64,000 nucleotides of DNA, from NCBI GenBank assembly GCA_022818135.1, contig JAFMSR010000002.1, forward strand, positions 26,614,818-26,678,817, read 5' to 3'. A program made the position numbers and the translations under genes. The stretch comes from Saxidomus purpurata. Taxonomy: Eukaryota; Mollusca; Bivalvia; Venerida; Veneridae. Each line of letters begins with the position of its first letter. Within the stretch, counting starts at the first letter, position 1. Of this stretch, positions 46,701-57,260 are shown piece by piece. The notes under the pieces were generated by a model, which was not told the DNA's origin, did no database searches, and was given only the letters and a program-made list of their open reading frames with translations.

Positions 46701-49700
46701 ATTGGTCTTATGACCTATAAGAAACCGTTAACATATTTCACATTAACCACTATCAAATAATTCAATTCTTTCCTGGAAATGTACTGTTTTATTCTGATTA
46801 AATCGCAGACAGTTTGTAATGATTCAGACACCAGGTTGACTAATTCAGGACAAGTGTTGAAACGAAGTCTGTTAAATACTGACTAATACAATGACTAATA
46901 TATCAAAATACTGCAAGTCTGTGGAAACAAGCGTCTTATGTCAAGGTTTCAGGAAGAACATATACAATCTGTAAACATGAGTACTTTTATTCCCCAAACA
47001 GAAGTTGATATAAAAGTTCTACAGTCAAAATTTTGAAAAAATGACCTAAAAAGCTTGTGATAAATGATCTGATATGCATTTGGTTTATTAAGGTTGAATG
47101 GTTGTACTGTAGTGTACAACGTATCAGCGCTGTTTTCTACCAGACCAGTACCGTTTTCTCCCTGACCAGTACTGTTTCTCCTAACTTGGCACAAATGTCT
47201 TGCACATCAAGACGACGTGTCGCGTGCAAAACCCACGTCCCTACCTTAAAGGTCAAGGTCACACTTAGAGTTTTTAGATAATGGAATCCTGTATATATGC
47301 ATACATTTTTGTCCGGACTATAACTTTGTCATGCATAGATTGATTTTAAAATAACTTGGCACAAATGTTCAGCACATCAAGCCGATGTGTCGCATGCAAG
47401 ACCCATTTCCCTACCTCAAAGGTCAAGGTCACACTTAGAGTTTGAAGGAAATGGAATCCTCTATATATGCATATATTTGTGTCCGGACTGTAACTTTGTC
47501 ATGCATTGAAGGATTTTAAAATAACTTGGCACAAATGTCTAGTACATCAAAACGACGTGTCGCGTGCAAGACCCACGTCGCTACCTCAAAGGTCAAGGTC
47601 ACACTTAGAGTTTATAGGTAATGGAATCCTGTGTATAGGCAAACATTCGTGCCCGGACTATAACTTTGGCATGCATTGATTGATTTTAAAAAAATCTTTG
47701 CACAAATGTTCAACACATCAAGCCGATGTGTCGCATGCAAGACCCATGTCCCTACCTCAAAGGTCAAGGTCAAACTTAGAGTTTGAAGGCTATATATGGA
47801 ATCCTGCATACATTTGTGTCCGGATTGTAAATTTGTCATGCATTTATTGATTTAAAATAACTTGGCACAAATGTTCAGCACATCAAGACAGTGTGTTGTA
47901 TGCAAGAACCATGTCCTACCTCAAAGGTCAAGGTCACACTTAGTGTTTAAAAGTAATGGAAAACTGTATGCTTGGTAACTCCGTCATGCATGGAAGGATT
48001 TTAAAATTGCAAAGCACATTTTTTGAGCACATGGAGAGGACACAGACTTCGAGGCTCCTCTTTCGGGGGCATTTGTCACTTGCGAGGGACAGCTCTTGTT
48101 CTTCCTACTCACTCACCAGTACTGTTTTCTGTCTGATCATGACTGTTATTCCATGGCAACTTCATTTCCGTGTAAAGAAACTCCAGATAATGTGCCGGGA
48201 GATAACCGCAGTATGCCCTTGATTCAAGCGTTCAGTTACTAAAAAAATTCTCGGATTATGTTATTTTACAGAGACAGTATACCTTTAAGCAAATATCCAT
48301 AACGTGAATGTCCTTGGGAAGTGTCTCATTGCAGAATTATTGAATGTCATTTGTATTCTATCTATTCAATAACATATATATATGTGAGGTACTGTTGTTT
48401 TGAGTGAGCAAGAAAGGAAGTTGCTCATTAAAATAGAATGTTGAAAATTATGTTTTAATCACGGCATGATTTTCCTCAGAATAAGTCACGGTGCCTCTCA
48501 GCTGAGTAGAAATGATTATTATATGTTCCAAGCGGGGCTGAATTCCTCGTGATAATTTCTTCCTCATTTGAACTCAGCCACGTGAATTATATTTCCATAA
48601 ATCTATGTCAAATACATTTTATTCTCATTTGAATATGTAACGATTGATTTCCTTCTTTGTTTCATTGACAAATGATTCCGTTTTAGTATGCGAGACACAT
48701 ATGATAAGAGAACATGTGATGTTATTCAGTACAAGCGAGAAGTGCAAACATGATGAAATTATGCAGTTAATTTAAGATAATGTGGTAGTGGCGTAATATA
48801 ATTGCATAAAAATGTACATGTAGATCATGTATGTAGTAATTAATCCTTGAATTTTTTCTGCATCCCTGTCAGTTTAAATAATGTAAGCAAATGTAAGTAT
48901 ACACCAGTCTTGTTGTTAAGTGTAGCATACATGTAGGTATTGAGAAAAAGACACGATTTATTTTGTGGTAAACAGTTTTGTGCAGTCGGATGTGACAAAA
49001 TTAAAACTGCACTAATACGTACAGCTCACAGCGAAAAGTCGCTTTAGGGTTCAAAAGGAATACGGAAAATACTAAACTCAATTTAAACGTTTATTGCAAA
49101 ACAATATTAATACAAATTCATCCTTGATATTGTTTACATCCGTGTCCTCATATTACTGAAAATAAGTTGAAGTATTTCCATTTGTAAATGTCTACATGTC
49201 TAGTCATTTTCGGTAAAATGAAAATAATCAGACACCGATTTCTAAATTCGGTACACTGAGGAAACTTTACACTGAAATGGGTGGCAGCTGGGTTGCCACC
49301 CATTTTGGTGTAAAGTAACCTTATGTTTTTATGGAAACCTTACACCCTGCTATCGGGAAGAGGACACCGTTCATGGTGTTACTTAACACGTTTTTCACAA
49401 GACAAACGTAACACGTTAGTTAACGTACACTTTCATTACATAAAACCCTTTCACCAATTCATGACGGCAAATCTTGACTCATCGGTCCTATCACTCCCCA
49501 TCACATTTCTCGAAAGTCAAACAGATGGTTTGTGTCAGACCAATATTTAAGAAGATCTTCGTCAGTGGTTACGTAACTAAATTTTCAAAGAACTACTTAT
49601 CTGAACTCTTTACAACATTCTGACGGGTTTCATAACTAAACGTCACAAAAAGACTTTTCGTTCATAGTTTCGCGAATAAAGCAAAGTGTTCATGTAGATA

Positions 49701-52700
49701 CACGGATGTGTCCGTCTTAGCACGCTACAATTTGAGACCATAACCATGTGCATGGAATGCGGCATAGAATTAAGGCACATGCAAGTCCTTGGTCAGTTGA
49801 CTTGTTTACGATACACGAATTTTAGGGCAAAGTTACACTTCCGTGTTACTTATCCCAGTCGGTGTATCTGACCAACTTACACTTGTACGGATTTACAAAA
49901 CGCCAGATCGGGAGTATCTCTTCACTGATTTTGGAGTAAAATTGCATTTCGGTGATTCTCTACTCGCACACGGTGTAACTTACACGGTTACACCATTTTC
50001 CAAGCTGGTTTACACTATATTCAGAGATAATTAACACTTTTTTTTACAGTGTACTTAATTAACCTGGTACTAAACCTAGCACTTAACTACATGTTCTTGA
50101 TTTAAGTAAGCTTCAAACAAACCAGACCGCCATCAGATCTTTACGTCATATCTTTTATGGACATTAGTCACAACATCTTCACTATTTCTCCTTCGTTTGA
50201 CTCTTTGATTGAGACATAGTTCTGATAGAGATTTTTAAGGAACTCAGAAGGAAAAAAAAGAACTCTCGGTCTCTACTTGATTATTTTTACAAATCAGCTC
50301 TGGTTTGATCATTGTACACTACGTCCTCAAAATCACATACTGTGTTGCCATTTGTGCAAATTTTTTGGACGATGAGTAACTTATTAACCCTTTTCAGGCT
50401 GATAGACGCGGAGGGGGGACCGACAGTTTCTGTAGTGCATAAAGACTGTAGCTTTTATGCCAGCTGCTGTTTGGAGACTGCCTATAAAAGTACAACCAAA
50501 GTATCATCGATTATAGCTCGTTGCAGCGTATATATTAATTTATAACACTTCATAAATCACGTAAACCTTTCCGCAGCCGCAATATAAACTAACTACCGTA
50601 CAGGGTCACGATGACCTTCGAGGTTTCTATCAGGGAAAGTTATGTCTGCATGTCCAGCAATAAAAAGGCGATGAAATATAAACGAAAAAAACGTCCTCTC
50701 TTTCTTAGGCGTAGAGAAAGTTGTAAATGTGACTTACGTTGATTGTGAATGCTACATCACTAGGTTACAAAAGTTACTTAGAAAGGAGTATGTTTGAAGG
50801 TCATGTCAGCTTTGTGGACGGCAGTAACATTAGTAGCAGTACTAAACTTGGACATGATTTTGTATTATATCTACATTTTGTATACTCTGCACGATAATTT
50901 AATTTCTATAAGATATCGCCCCTTTAATGCAACAATGTTGCGAATGTTAATCATTTTGATTTTTTCATCTAAACAGACTATATAAGGGATTAGCTCTTAC
51001 ATCACTAAGGTAAACTCTTATTATGAATCATATCTCAAAACTGATCGACGGTATCTCGGTCATCTGCCTTTCTGCGAACTCTGTAACTAATCAACATGTT
51101 TACGATGTTTACCAGGCTATTCTATCAATGAAAATAGTTCGTCAAGGACGTGTGTATCGGCACTCTTTCTCTCTCTCTGTGTATTGTATCGATGTAGCCA
51201 AAGTACAAACAGATCTTTATTGTGCTATTGTTTACATAATATTGGGTTACCAATCAAACGGAACTACCGTTCTGCCTTGCCAAACGTGACAAAGGGTTAA
51301 TTAATGAGTAATGTAGTTTTCAGCAATTAAAGGGGCAGGTGCACATATTAATTGCTAATTGTAACAAAACAAAGTATTTATTGCTCTCATGAATTTTTTT
51401 GCGACTTTAAATGTCATCTGTAAGTGAAAAAAGTACAGAAGTATGCGCGAAGCGTTCGGTTTTCTCCGTAGAAAATTGTCGGCTGCTCTGTATTTCAAGT
51501 TCAAGAAAATATCTATTAATGAGTCTTGCCAGATGTTTAGAGTGCACGTTACATTTTTTTTCCGGAAGTGTTTGCGGCATATTTACATCTGATAACGAGT
51601 CTTCGTGTCTTATCTGTTCAAATGTTGTTTTGCTTATTCTAATTCACCCATGTAAATAAAAACGAAACCATTCTGAAGTTCCTAGTAAACAAGAAACGAG
51701 CGCCGCTGTGCGAAAAAATGTCGTTTGACGAAGAATATTATTGTTTTTTGGAAAAAAACTTTTTTCACAACTTCTGTGAATTGACGAAACAGAATATGCG
51801 CGAAATTTGCTAAACAAAAGACGTTCAATGTTAAAAGTCAGTTAAAATGACGTGCTGGCTCAACATTTGACTTACGACATTCAGAAAAAAAAGCTCGGCG
51901 TTCGACATTCAAAAACACCTATATTATGACCTACTGATTGCCGTATGGCCGTTCGTTAACATGGCTAACTTGGTGTATATTAAAATAGTAAGACCCCGGA
52001 TTAAGTATGTACTGTTGATACGTATAGGCTGGATGTAGGTAGAACACAGTGCATCTAGTGGTACAACGGGCTGAAGCTGAGAATATGTTTAAAAGAAGTA
52101 AAACAACAACATGCACTTTTTGCACTGAAACTAATGCAATTATTTCTAACATCGGTTTTATCAAGTAATGATCCAGTTTATCTGACTTTTTATAGCAGGT
52201 TTGGCATTTGTTTGATATCTGTAAAGAGATGTTTTCTATTTTCAGGGGTTATGACCCGCGCAAGATGCGAGTTGCGTGTCGGAAGAAGAAGAGGAGACGT
52301 AGTGAGGTAAATTTTCTTTTGCAAGTTTGAACACGAGATTAACGTGCAAAGCAATGCTATATTGCAAGCGGCTTGGATACATGAATAGAAGTGATTTTTT
52401 TACGAAGTCTATTCTCAAGTTATTTTTTCTCTCTTCTTTAATTTCTGGCCATGAAAATATTAAGCGCTGTCTGTCTTAACCTGATCTAAAGTTTTAAAAC
52501 TTTACGCTCTTAGCGAGATGCATCCAAAAAGTGATATTCAAATGACCACTATGTACATAACGTAGTCTCCTTTCGTATTTTAAACTGCACAATTTCGGTG
52601 CATAAAGATGGTGGTAATAATTACATATGCACCTGCTTCCTGGGAGCTTTAGTCTTAAAATTCAGCCGAGTTCTTCAATTTGTTTTCAGCAATCAATATC

Positions 52701-54219
52701 GTTCAAAAGATATTTAACTTGATGCAGTGCACGGATAATTGTTAAGACTAAGGCAGGTTTACACTTCCGTCGGTTCGGTTTAAACCGAATCAGGAAAATT
52801 AATTATGGACTTAAAAAACAACTAGGTCAAATAAAATTTATCATCAAACAAGCGATTGGTTTCGAAGGGTGAAACTTGTTTATGATAATCACTTCCTTGT
52901 TTGTAACTTATGTGGATTCTCGGGCTTCAATGCGGAAGCTATGTAATGAAACCATATTTATATAAATGTACTATGAAATCGGGAAATTTAATAATAAATG
53001 TTAACCGCAACTTGTACTTTCGTATAGCAGATTTATATCTATTAAATACACTGGAACACATTATAAAGCCGCAACTGTTATATACATGTTTATATATATA
53101 TCCAATCATTTTAGTGGAAAAAAAACGTCAAAAGTGACCTCCATTAGATTAATTTAAAAGCTTGTTTTAGTAAAACAGATGAGATGAAAAATTAACGATG
53201 CTGAATTGATTTGAATATCTTTTTAATCTTTGTTTTTGAATTAATAACAATGAAGTGATGATGTAACGTTTAAATGTTGTCCAATCACATTTCAGATCAC
53301 TGAGTCTCGATCGTTGACGCTTCCTTTCTACGATTCAGACAGCGAACACGAACCAAGAACGCCACCACATGATCTTTTGAGCAAACATAAAAGCAAAGTA
53401 TCTCCGATTTCATTGTCAAAATATGGCGGCGTGTGGCAGGCAGATGCCACGAGTAACCTAGGGGACACTTTGTTTGACAATGAGACGGAAAACCAATCGG
53501 AACAAAAGAAACGTAAACTCGACCTGAATCCTATCGACAATAAAGAAAACGAAGTAAAACTAAATGACCCGAGACAAAACGAACTAAGCACATACAAAAA
53601 TGGCGGGAAAAGTTGTCACCCTAAAATGAGAGCGAAGTATATGTTTCGCACCGGTGATTTTGAAAATGCGGACTGGGGTTATGACTGGAGTAGTTCTGAT
53701 AACGAAAGTTTGAAAGGTACTTCAAGTAAACAAACTACCGGGCACAATGACAGTGAAACAAACTTAAATTCCGCCATGATTATTCCACAAAATTCTGTAA
53801 ATCGAAAATATTTGAACAGTTTATCTGAAATATCCAGTGTCACGAGCGAGTCGACAATTCCCGCCATAGATGACGTGGAAAGCCCAACGCGTGTAACGGA
53901 GCACGACTGGAACAGACCAGCCAGTTGCCCAACGCTGGACAACACTTTCCTTGAGGAATCGTTTTCCCCGATATTGGAAGTCGACGAAAGCATGCCCACG
54001 CTGACAAATGAAAACGAAAATATATTCATAAAAGACGAAACTGAAGAATTGTCGAAACGGACTGAAACGGAAACGGACCAATCCCCTGAAACTAAAACTG
54101 AAGTTGAAACTGAGACAAGTCGAGAACATGTTTTTGTAACGGAAGTGACTTTGGACAACCTGACTGTGATTATTCAGGAGAGCGACAAGATGAAGGGATT
54201 TTTCCATTTCGAGACTTGA
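34868..54219 (+). CDS. Cbx: Polycomb-type chromobox protein, complete
   Basis: Exons 34868-34921, 36285-36328, 44833-44898, 52246-52306 and 53296-54219 join with GT-AG borders and exact phases to 382 codons and a TGA stop. Residues 4-55 form a chromodomain (VFIADYIKKKRRRK, EYLVKWKGYPTRHCTWEPQ, ENILDSSLIKQFDEE). In Polycomb proteins this domain reads histone H3 Lys27 trimethylation within PRC1. Aromatic-cage positions are Phe6, Trp27 and Tyr30. A basic cluster KKKRRR (68-73) is a likely nuclear signal. The middle is acidic, Ser/Thr-rich and disordered-looking. The C-terminus (about 354-379, FVTEVTLDNLTVIIQESDKM then KGFF) matches the Pc box that binds RING1, which separates it from HP1-type chromobox proteins. 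The ATG at 34868 has a strong context (A at -3, G at +4). Which vertebrate Cbx it matches best is not resolved. Confidence 0.9.
34922..36284 (+). other. Cbx intron 1
   Basis: AT-rich with no recognised element. Two loosely repeated segments containing GGGCACTACC / GGACACTACC and CCCCTGAT lie at 35245-35385. Confidence 0.5.
36285..36328 (+). CDS. Cbx: Cbx exon 2: chromodomain core
   Basis: A CTTTTCAG acceptor and GTAAAC donor bound the exon. It encodes GNLEYLVKWKGYPT plus two bases of an Arg codon, and holds cage residues Trp27 and Tyr30. Confidence 0.88.
36329..38637 (+). other. Cbx intron 2, first part
   Basis: AT-rich, with no exon or recognisable repeat seen. Short open frames such as 38389-38628 have no domain. 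Confidence 0.5.
38638..38733 (+). repeat. GA/CA-rich microsatellite
   Basis: Runs of GAGA, GACAGACA and ACACACAC. Open frames on both strands (about 80-90 codons) are low-complexity artefacts. Confidence 0.85.
38734..39664. other. Cbx intron 2, unassigned part
   Basis: No gene or repeat recognised. Overlapping 73- and 74-codon frames on opposite strands at 39080-39332 lack domains. Confidence 0.45.
39665..39900 (+). mobile_element. SINE copy with CT-rich middle, degenerate head
   Basis: GTGTAGCCACAGAGGTAGCG looks like a decayed A-box region. CTCTCTCTGTCTGTCTGTCT follows, then the family tail (GAGAGCGATTAATTTAAGTT, CGCAATCGAGAATAAATAGA). Confidence 0.6.
39919..39993 (+). repeat. 25-bp tandem repeat, three copies
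   Basis: AAAGTGATAGCGAATCATAA plus CATAC repeats with starts at 39919, 39944 and 39969, directly after the SINE tail. Confidence 0.8.
39994..43676. other. Cbx intron 2, unassigned part
   Basis: AT-rich intron sequence. A TGATCATGATC/GATCATGA pair lies near 42520-42570. No exon, tRNA or clear element recognised. Confidence 0.45.
43677..43719 (+). repeat. (CT)n microsatellite
   Basis: About 21 CT dinucleotides between AAAT and CACCCCCTC, forming the middle of the SINE copy that follows. Confidence 0.9.
43734..43806 (+). mobile_element. SINE tail
   Basis: GTCTCGAGAACGATTAATATA, AAGAACTTGTCTCGCAATAG and GTAAATAAATTAGTG match the 17-kb SINE tail. The head upstream of the (CT)n is not recognisable. 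Confidence 0.6.
44833..44898 (+). CDS. Cbx: Cbx exon 3: chromodomain C-terminal helix
   Basis: A TTTTTTCAG acceptor and GTAAGT donor bound it. It encodes HCTWEPQENILDSSLIKQF and DEE, the conserved TWEP-ENIL stretch and closing helix. An 8.5-kb intron precedes it and a 7.3-kb intron follows. Confidence 0.88.
45085..45185 (-). mobile_element. tRNA-derived SINE head, inverted
   Basis: Reading the minus strand, CGTGGTAGGGTGGTCAAGAT resembles an A box and GCGTTCGAGCACC a B box. The two lie farther apart than in a tRNA gene. The overlapping open frame is not coding. Confidence 0.5.
45379..45504. repeat. Long hairpin, ~54-bp arms
   Basis: The left arm (GTACATAATTTTGCGAAGTA to about 45432) and right arm (45451-45504, ending TTCGCAAAATTATGTAC) are reverse complements with few mismatches. 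The 18-base loop is AAATAACATAGAGTTTGT. A foldback MITE is likely. Confidence 0.8.
46150..46420 (-). mobile_element. Degenerate GGGCCATGATGGCCC-type element end
   Basis: The stretch TGAGGTGAGCGATACAGGAC and CAAAGTTACCCTCTT at 46379-46415 reads as a decayed reverse complement of the 5' end of the elements at 13.1 and 30.2 kb. GGTCACCAGATCAGATC and similar words upstream fit a diverged body. Confidence 0.45.
47090..48015 (+). repeat. ~170-bp tandem array (AAGGTCAAGGTCACACTTAG)
   Basis: Five units with ACTTGGCACAAATGT, GTGTCGCATGCAAGACCCA, CAAAGGTCAAGGTCACACTT and GTCCGGACTGTAACTTTG. AAGGTCAAG starts at 47249, 47419, 47589, 47760 and 47924, a period of 164-171 bp. Similar arrays are familiar in bivalve genomes. 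Short frames through it are not genes. Confidence 0.85.
48016..49263. other. Cbx intron 3, unassigned part
   Basis: AT-rich, no recognised exon or element. Confidence 0.45.
49264..50055. repeat. Candidate non-autonomous element with 23-bp hairpin
   Basis: A near-perfect hairpin at 49264-49316 (arms ACTTTACACTGAAATGGG and on, loop GCTGGGT) is followed by many GTGTAAC / GTTACAC words up to TTTTTTTTACAGTGTAC at 50040-50053. A terminus-like word of the same type (CACTGTAAAAA) occurs at 14025. Element boundaries are inferred. Confidence 0.4.
50056..52245. other. Cbx intron 3, last part
   Basis: Short frames at 50312-51659 show no domains. I see no supported feature before the exon 4 acceptor. 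Confidence 0.45.
52246..52306 (+). CDS. Cbx: Cbx exon 4: basic region after chromodomain
   Basis: A TTTTCAG acceptor and GTAAAT donor bound it. It encodes GYDPRKMRVACRKKKRRRSE. This sits where vertebrate Cbx proteins carry a basic or AT-hook-like segment; no GRP core is present, so it is not a true AT hook. Confidence 0.82.
52307..53295 (+). other. Cbx intron 4
   Basis: AT-rich intron without recognised repeats. Confidence 0.5.
53296..54219 (+). CDS. Cbx: Cbx exon 5: disordered tail and Pc box
   Basis: An ATTTCAG acceptor opens a 924-bp exon in phase 0, starting ITESRSLTLPFYDSDSEHEP. The frame is open to TGA at 54217-54219. The tail is rich in Ser, Thr, Glu and Asp, with TETETD and TEVETETS runs just before the C-terminal Pc box. 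Confidence 0.88.
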   Translation: MTESRSLTLPFYDSDSEHEPRTPPHDLLSKHKSKVSPISLSKYGGVWQADATSNLGDTLFDNETENQSEQKKRKLDLNPIDNKENEVKLNDPRQNELSTYKNGGKSCHPKMRAKYMFRTGDFENADWGYDWSSSDNESLKGTSSKQTTGHNDSETNLNSAMIIPQNSVNRKYLNSLSEISSVTSESTIPAIDDVESPTRVTEHDWNRPASCPTLDNTFLEESFSPILEVDESMPTLTNENENIFIKDETEELSKRTETETDQSPETKTEVETETSREHVFVTEVTLDNLTVIIQESDKMKGFFHFET

Positions 54220-54813
54220 TCAGTTTTAAAAAATGTGAGGGATATTACAAATGTTCTGACGCCAACATCTTGTACATGTATCACATGTATCTCTGAGGAT
54301 GAAAGAACTGACATGCTTTTACCAGTTTTTCGGTTTTGAAGATTGTTGTTTTTGTTCTACAAATGGAACACCTTTTTATCAATTTTAGCCATATATTTTG
54401 TTGAATCTCGAAAACAATGCAGAAGAAAGTGTGCATTTAATGTTTATTTCAGCAACTGTAAACTGCCTTATTAACTGTCAAATACTTTCTCATTTTACTT
54501 TTAAAATACATATACACAAACATAACAAAAATCAAACACAACAAAAGCCGCTAGTTCTTCGTTCAGTCGACATTTTAAAAGTAATTTTCCTGATTTCAGT
54601 GTAACTGCAAAGACAAACAAAGGAAACGGAATTAATGTGTCTGTGAACATGTATATGAAAATATCAACGTCACGTGTTACATTTTAAAAAACAGCACCAA
54701 CAAAAGAGCGGTGTTAATGTTTCTGTAAAAACGCGTACATCAAGCATTTTTTATAAAGTTTAGCAGGATGTTGTGATACTGGTGTTTTGTAACAACTTTG
54801 GTCAGGATCATGC

Positions 54814-54819
54814 ATTAAA
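54814..54819 (+). promoter_or_regulatory. Candidate Cbx polyadenylation signal
   Basis: ATTAAA about 595 bp after the stop. A canonical AATAAA lies farther on at 55309-55314. Which one is used cannot be told from sequence alone. Confidence 0.35.
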
Positions 54820-54866
54820 GTTTATTTCTCATGTAATGTTATGTTTTATCCAGAAAGTATGAAAGC

Positions 54867-55078
54867 CCTGGAGGGACTTCGAACTTAGAACTTGAGACTT
54901 CCTGAAGATGTATTTTAAGTAAGCCAGAAGTAAGGAAGCTGAATGTTAGAAGTCAGAAGTAAGGGAAAAGTGAGAATGTTTTAAGTTAGAAGTCGAAAGT
55001 AAGGAAATTGGAAGTTAAAAGTAAAAGTGCAATGTAATTGATTTGGAAGTCAGTGAGGAAGTTAGAAATCCCTCCAGG
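54867..55078. repeat. Purine-rich AGAAGTCAGAAGTAAGGAA tract with 10-bp inverted ends
   Basis: CCTGGAGGGA (54867-54876) and its exact complement TCCCTCCAGG (55069-55078) bracket about 190 bp. Inside is repeated GAAGTCAGAAGTAAGGAA, GTTAGAAGTCGAAAGTAAGG and related words. Confidence 0.65.
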
Positions 55079-56477
55079 ATGCCATAAGAAGTCATAGTCT
55101 GCCTGACTAGGCTGATGTAAAGAATGGTACTGTTATTGTTACTGTTATATGTGTCTTTTGGTGTACCTTACTGCAAGTGTATGATAAACCGATCTTAAAA
55201 ACATTTGCTTGTACGTCGGACCATCGCATCGGTGATTATACAGTCAAACTTGTTTTAAAGACCACTTTTGAGTTCATGCTGCCCTGCAAACACAAGTACA
55301 GCACGGGGAATAAATAGTACATTATTCATCTATAGTAGAAACATCTTTTAATAAAGGACCCCCTACAAACAGAGATCCCTGAGTATTCTTCCGGCAAGTG
55401 GTCACAGGCTTCAGTGACGAAGCTTAATTGGATGCTAATAAACATGTCCCTTAAGTATATTTTTCAAGAAACGTCATACATAACATGCAGAGTGGAATCG
55501 GGCATACAAGGCTCCAAAAGCAAATGTTCCCTTATTTAGTCCTTGCTCTAATTTTAAAACTTATGATCAACAAGTCAATACTACCTCTTGTTGCCTGTAA
55601 CTGTTTTTTGTTCTACTTATCCAAGGACATAATGTAATGTTTCTTTAAACGCGATATTGAAAGGTCAACCGTCAGCTATATTCCTAGTTATGTAAAAAGC
55701 GTATGTTATTGATTAACTCTGCCTCCAGCTTTAATAGTTGTATGAATTTGTCAGATAATTATGGTTATATTAAAGCCTGTATATGTTACAAGGTTAATGA
55801 AGTGCATTTTAGCAGGCGCATCGTTCGATTTAAATGTACATGTATTTGTATCGTTGCCAGGCAACAGTTTTCTCAGAATTGAAAAATGTAACGAATATAG
55901 ATTTCATTCCAGTTATTCAGTTGAGTGCATTTTAAGTTCGGAGAACATGCGGCTTGGCTTAGACCGGTATGAGTCTGTTGCCCACGAGCCCATGCAGTCC
56001 CTTTTGGGGCTATTTATACACGCACTCTGACGCATCCAGGGGGGGAATGTCAGTTTCATTTTTATCTTTACCATTGTCAATACAGATAAGGCAATTTTAA
56101 GCTTTTTTTAAATATTTTAATTTTGTCATCCTTGGTGTTCGGAACAAGGGAAGCTAAGCTGGTTCATTTCCTGTGCTTTAATCCAATTCAATACTGATAG
56201 ACTCAAAAGAGTACCGTCCCTTGGAATCGTGAAACTTAATATTCTCGTTCACAACATGAAGAAACAGATATTGTTTTCATCGAACCAATTAGGTATTTGT
56301 GTTTTGATACCGCGGAATAATCCATATGACCAACGCCCCAAGAAGCAGTTATAGTAATAATAGGTTTTCGGGTGGGGGGGATAGTGCAAAAGACAGAACG
56401 TGACACCCCTGGTTCGTTTACATGCACTTTGTACAGCACCGATTCATATGTCTTATCCGAAAGACTAGTTGTTATGT
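55079..56477. other. Intergenic, no gene seen
   Basis: Contains an 89-codon frame at 55761-56030 with no recognisable domain. Nothing else supported. Confidence 0.45.
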
Positions 56478-56550
56478 TGGTGGAGGAGCGGGGGTTCGAA
56501 CCTGCGATCCATGTATTACTAGTCTAGCGCGTTAAGGGCCGCTCCGAACC
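56478..56550 (-). mobile_element. tRNA-like SINE head, inverted
   Basis: A B box as complement (GGGGTTCGAACCT, 56491-56503) with AGTCTAGCGCGTTAAGGGCC as a decayed A-box side. Minus orientation. No intact cloverleaf. Confidence 0.45.
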
Positions 56551-56946
56551 ATGTGAAAGATAAAAGCATTTTACGAGACAATGTATTAGCATTTTCAAGT
56601 GTAGAAAAATACAGTATCATGTAATTTTTGTATTTGTTTGATAAAACCTTACGCCGGGCCTGGTCCACAGTGCATTGGTCAGTATGCATTTTTTCTCGTA
56701 CAATATCTTGAATAAGCTGTATGTATTGGTGACGCCTCTAAAATCATTTAAGACAATTTAGTTTTTAAGAAGCATTATATTTGTTTTCACTGAAAAAGAA
56801 CCTTGTTCTGCAACATGTATATATCAGCTATGTCATTGGAAGTCGAAGATCCCTCGATTCACAAATTGCTGCAACATTAATTTTATCCATTTAGATACAT
56901 TTGTAATATAAACATTTATATATATTTTCTGAGAAAATACAAATGG

Positions 56947-57260
56947 GTGGCGCCGTGATCGAGTGGTGAACGCTCTGGCCTACCAATCCAAAATTACCCG
57001 GTTCGAATCCCGGCCGGGACACTAAAAATTACAGAAACACTTTCCGGTATTTCGTATCCATCTACAGATGAACTGGTTAGAAACTCCAAGGTAGTCTCAC
57101 GTGTACTGGTGCTTTATACCGGGCACGTAAAAAACCAAGGGGTCTATTCGTAAAAATGCTAGGGTCTGGTTCCCGGATTCCCTGTAACTGCTTCGGGATC
57201 TCTTCGAAATGACCCTGTCAGGAGACCTCAAGGGTCGACCGGGATTATAAACAATCAAAG
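56947..57260 (+). mobile_element. tRNA-derived SINE
   Basis: The head has GCCGTGATCGAGTGGTGAAC (A box) and CCCGGTTCGAATCCCGG (B box). The body includes CTGGTGCTTTATACCGGGCA, CCCTGTAACTGCTTCGGGAT and GACCCTGTCAGGAGACCTCA. The acceptor ends do not pair as in a working tRNA, and the 3' body marks it as a SINE of a different family from the 17-kb one. Confidence 0.6.

Noticed and set aside
53328..54207. Minus-strand frames of 89-159 codons
   Set aside because: Antisense shadows of the last Cbx exon; Ser/Val/Phe-rich complement of the acidic tail.
56947..57021. Functional tRNA gene
   Set aside because: A and B boxes are good, but the acceptor ends do not pair and a SINE body follows.
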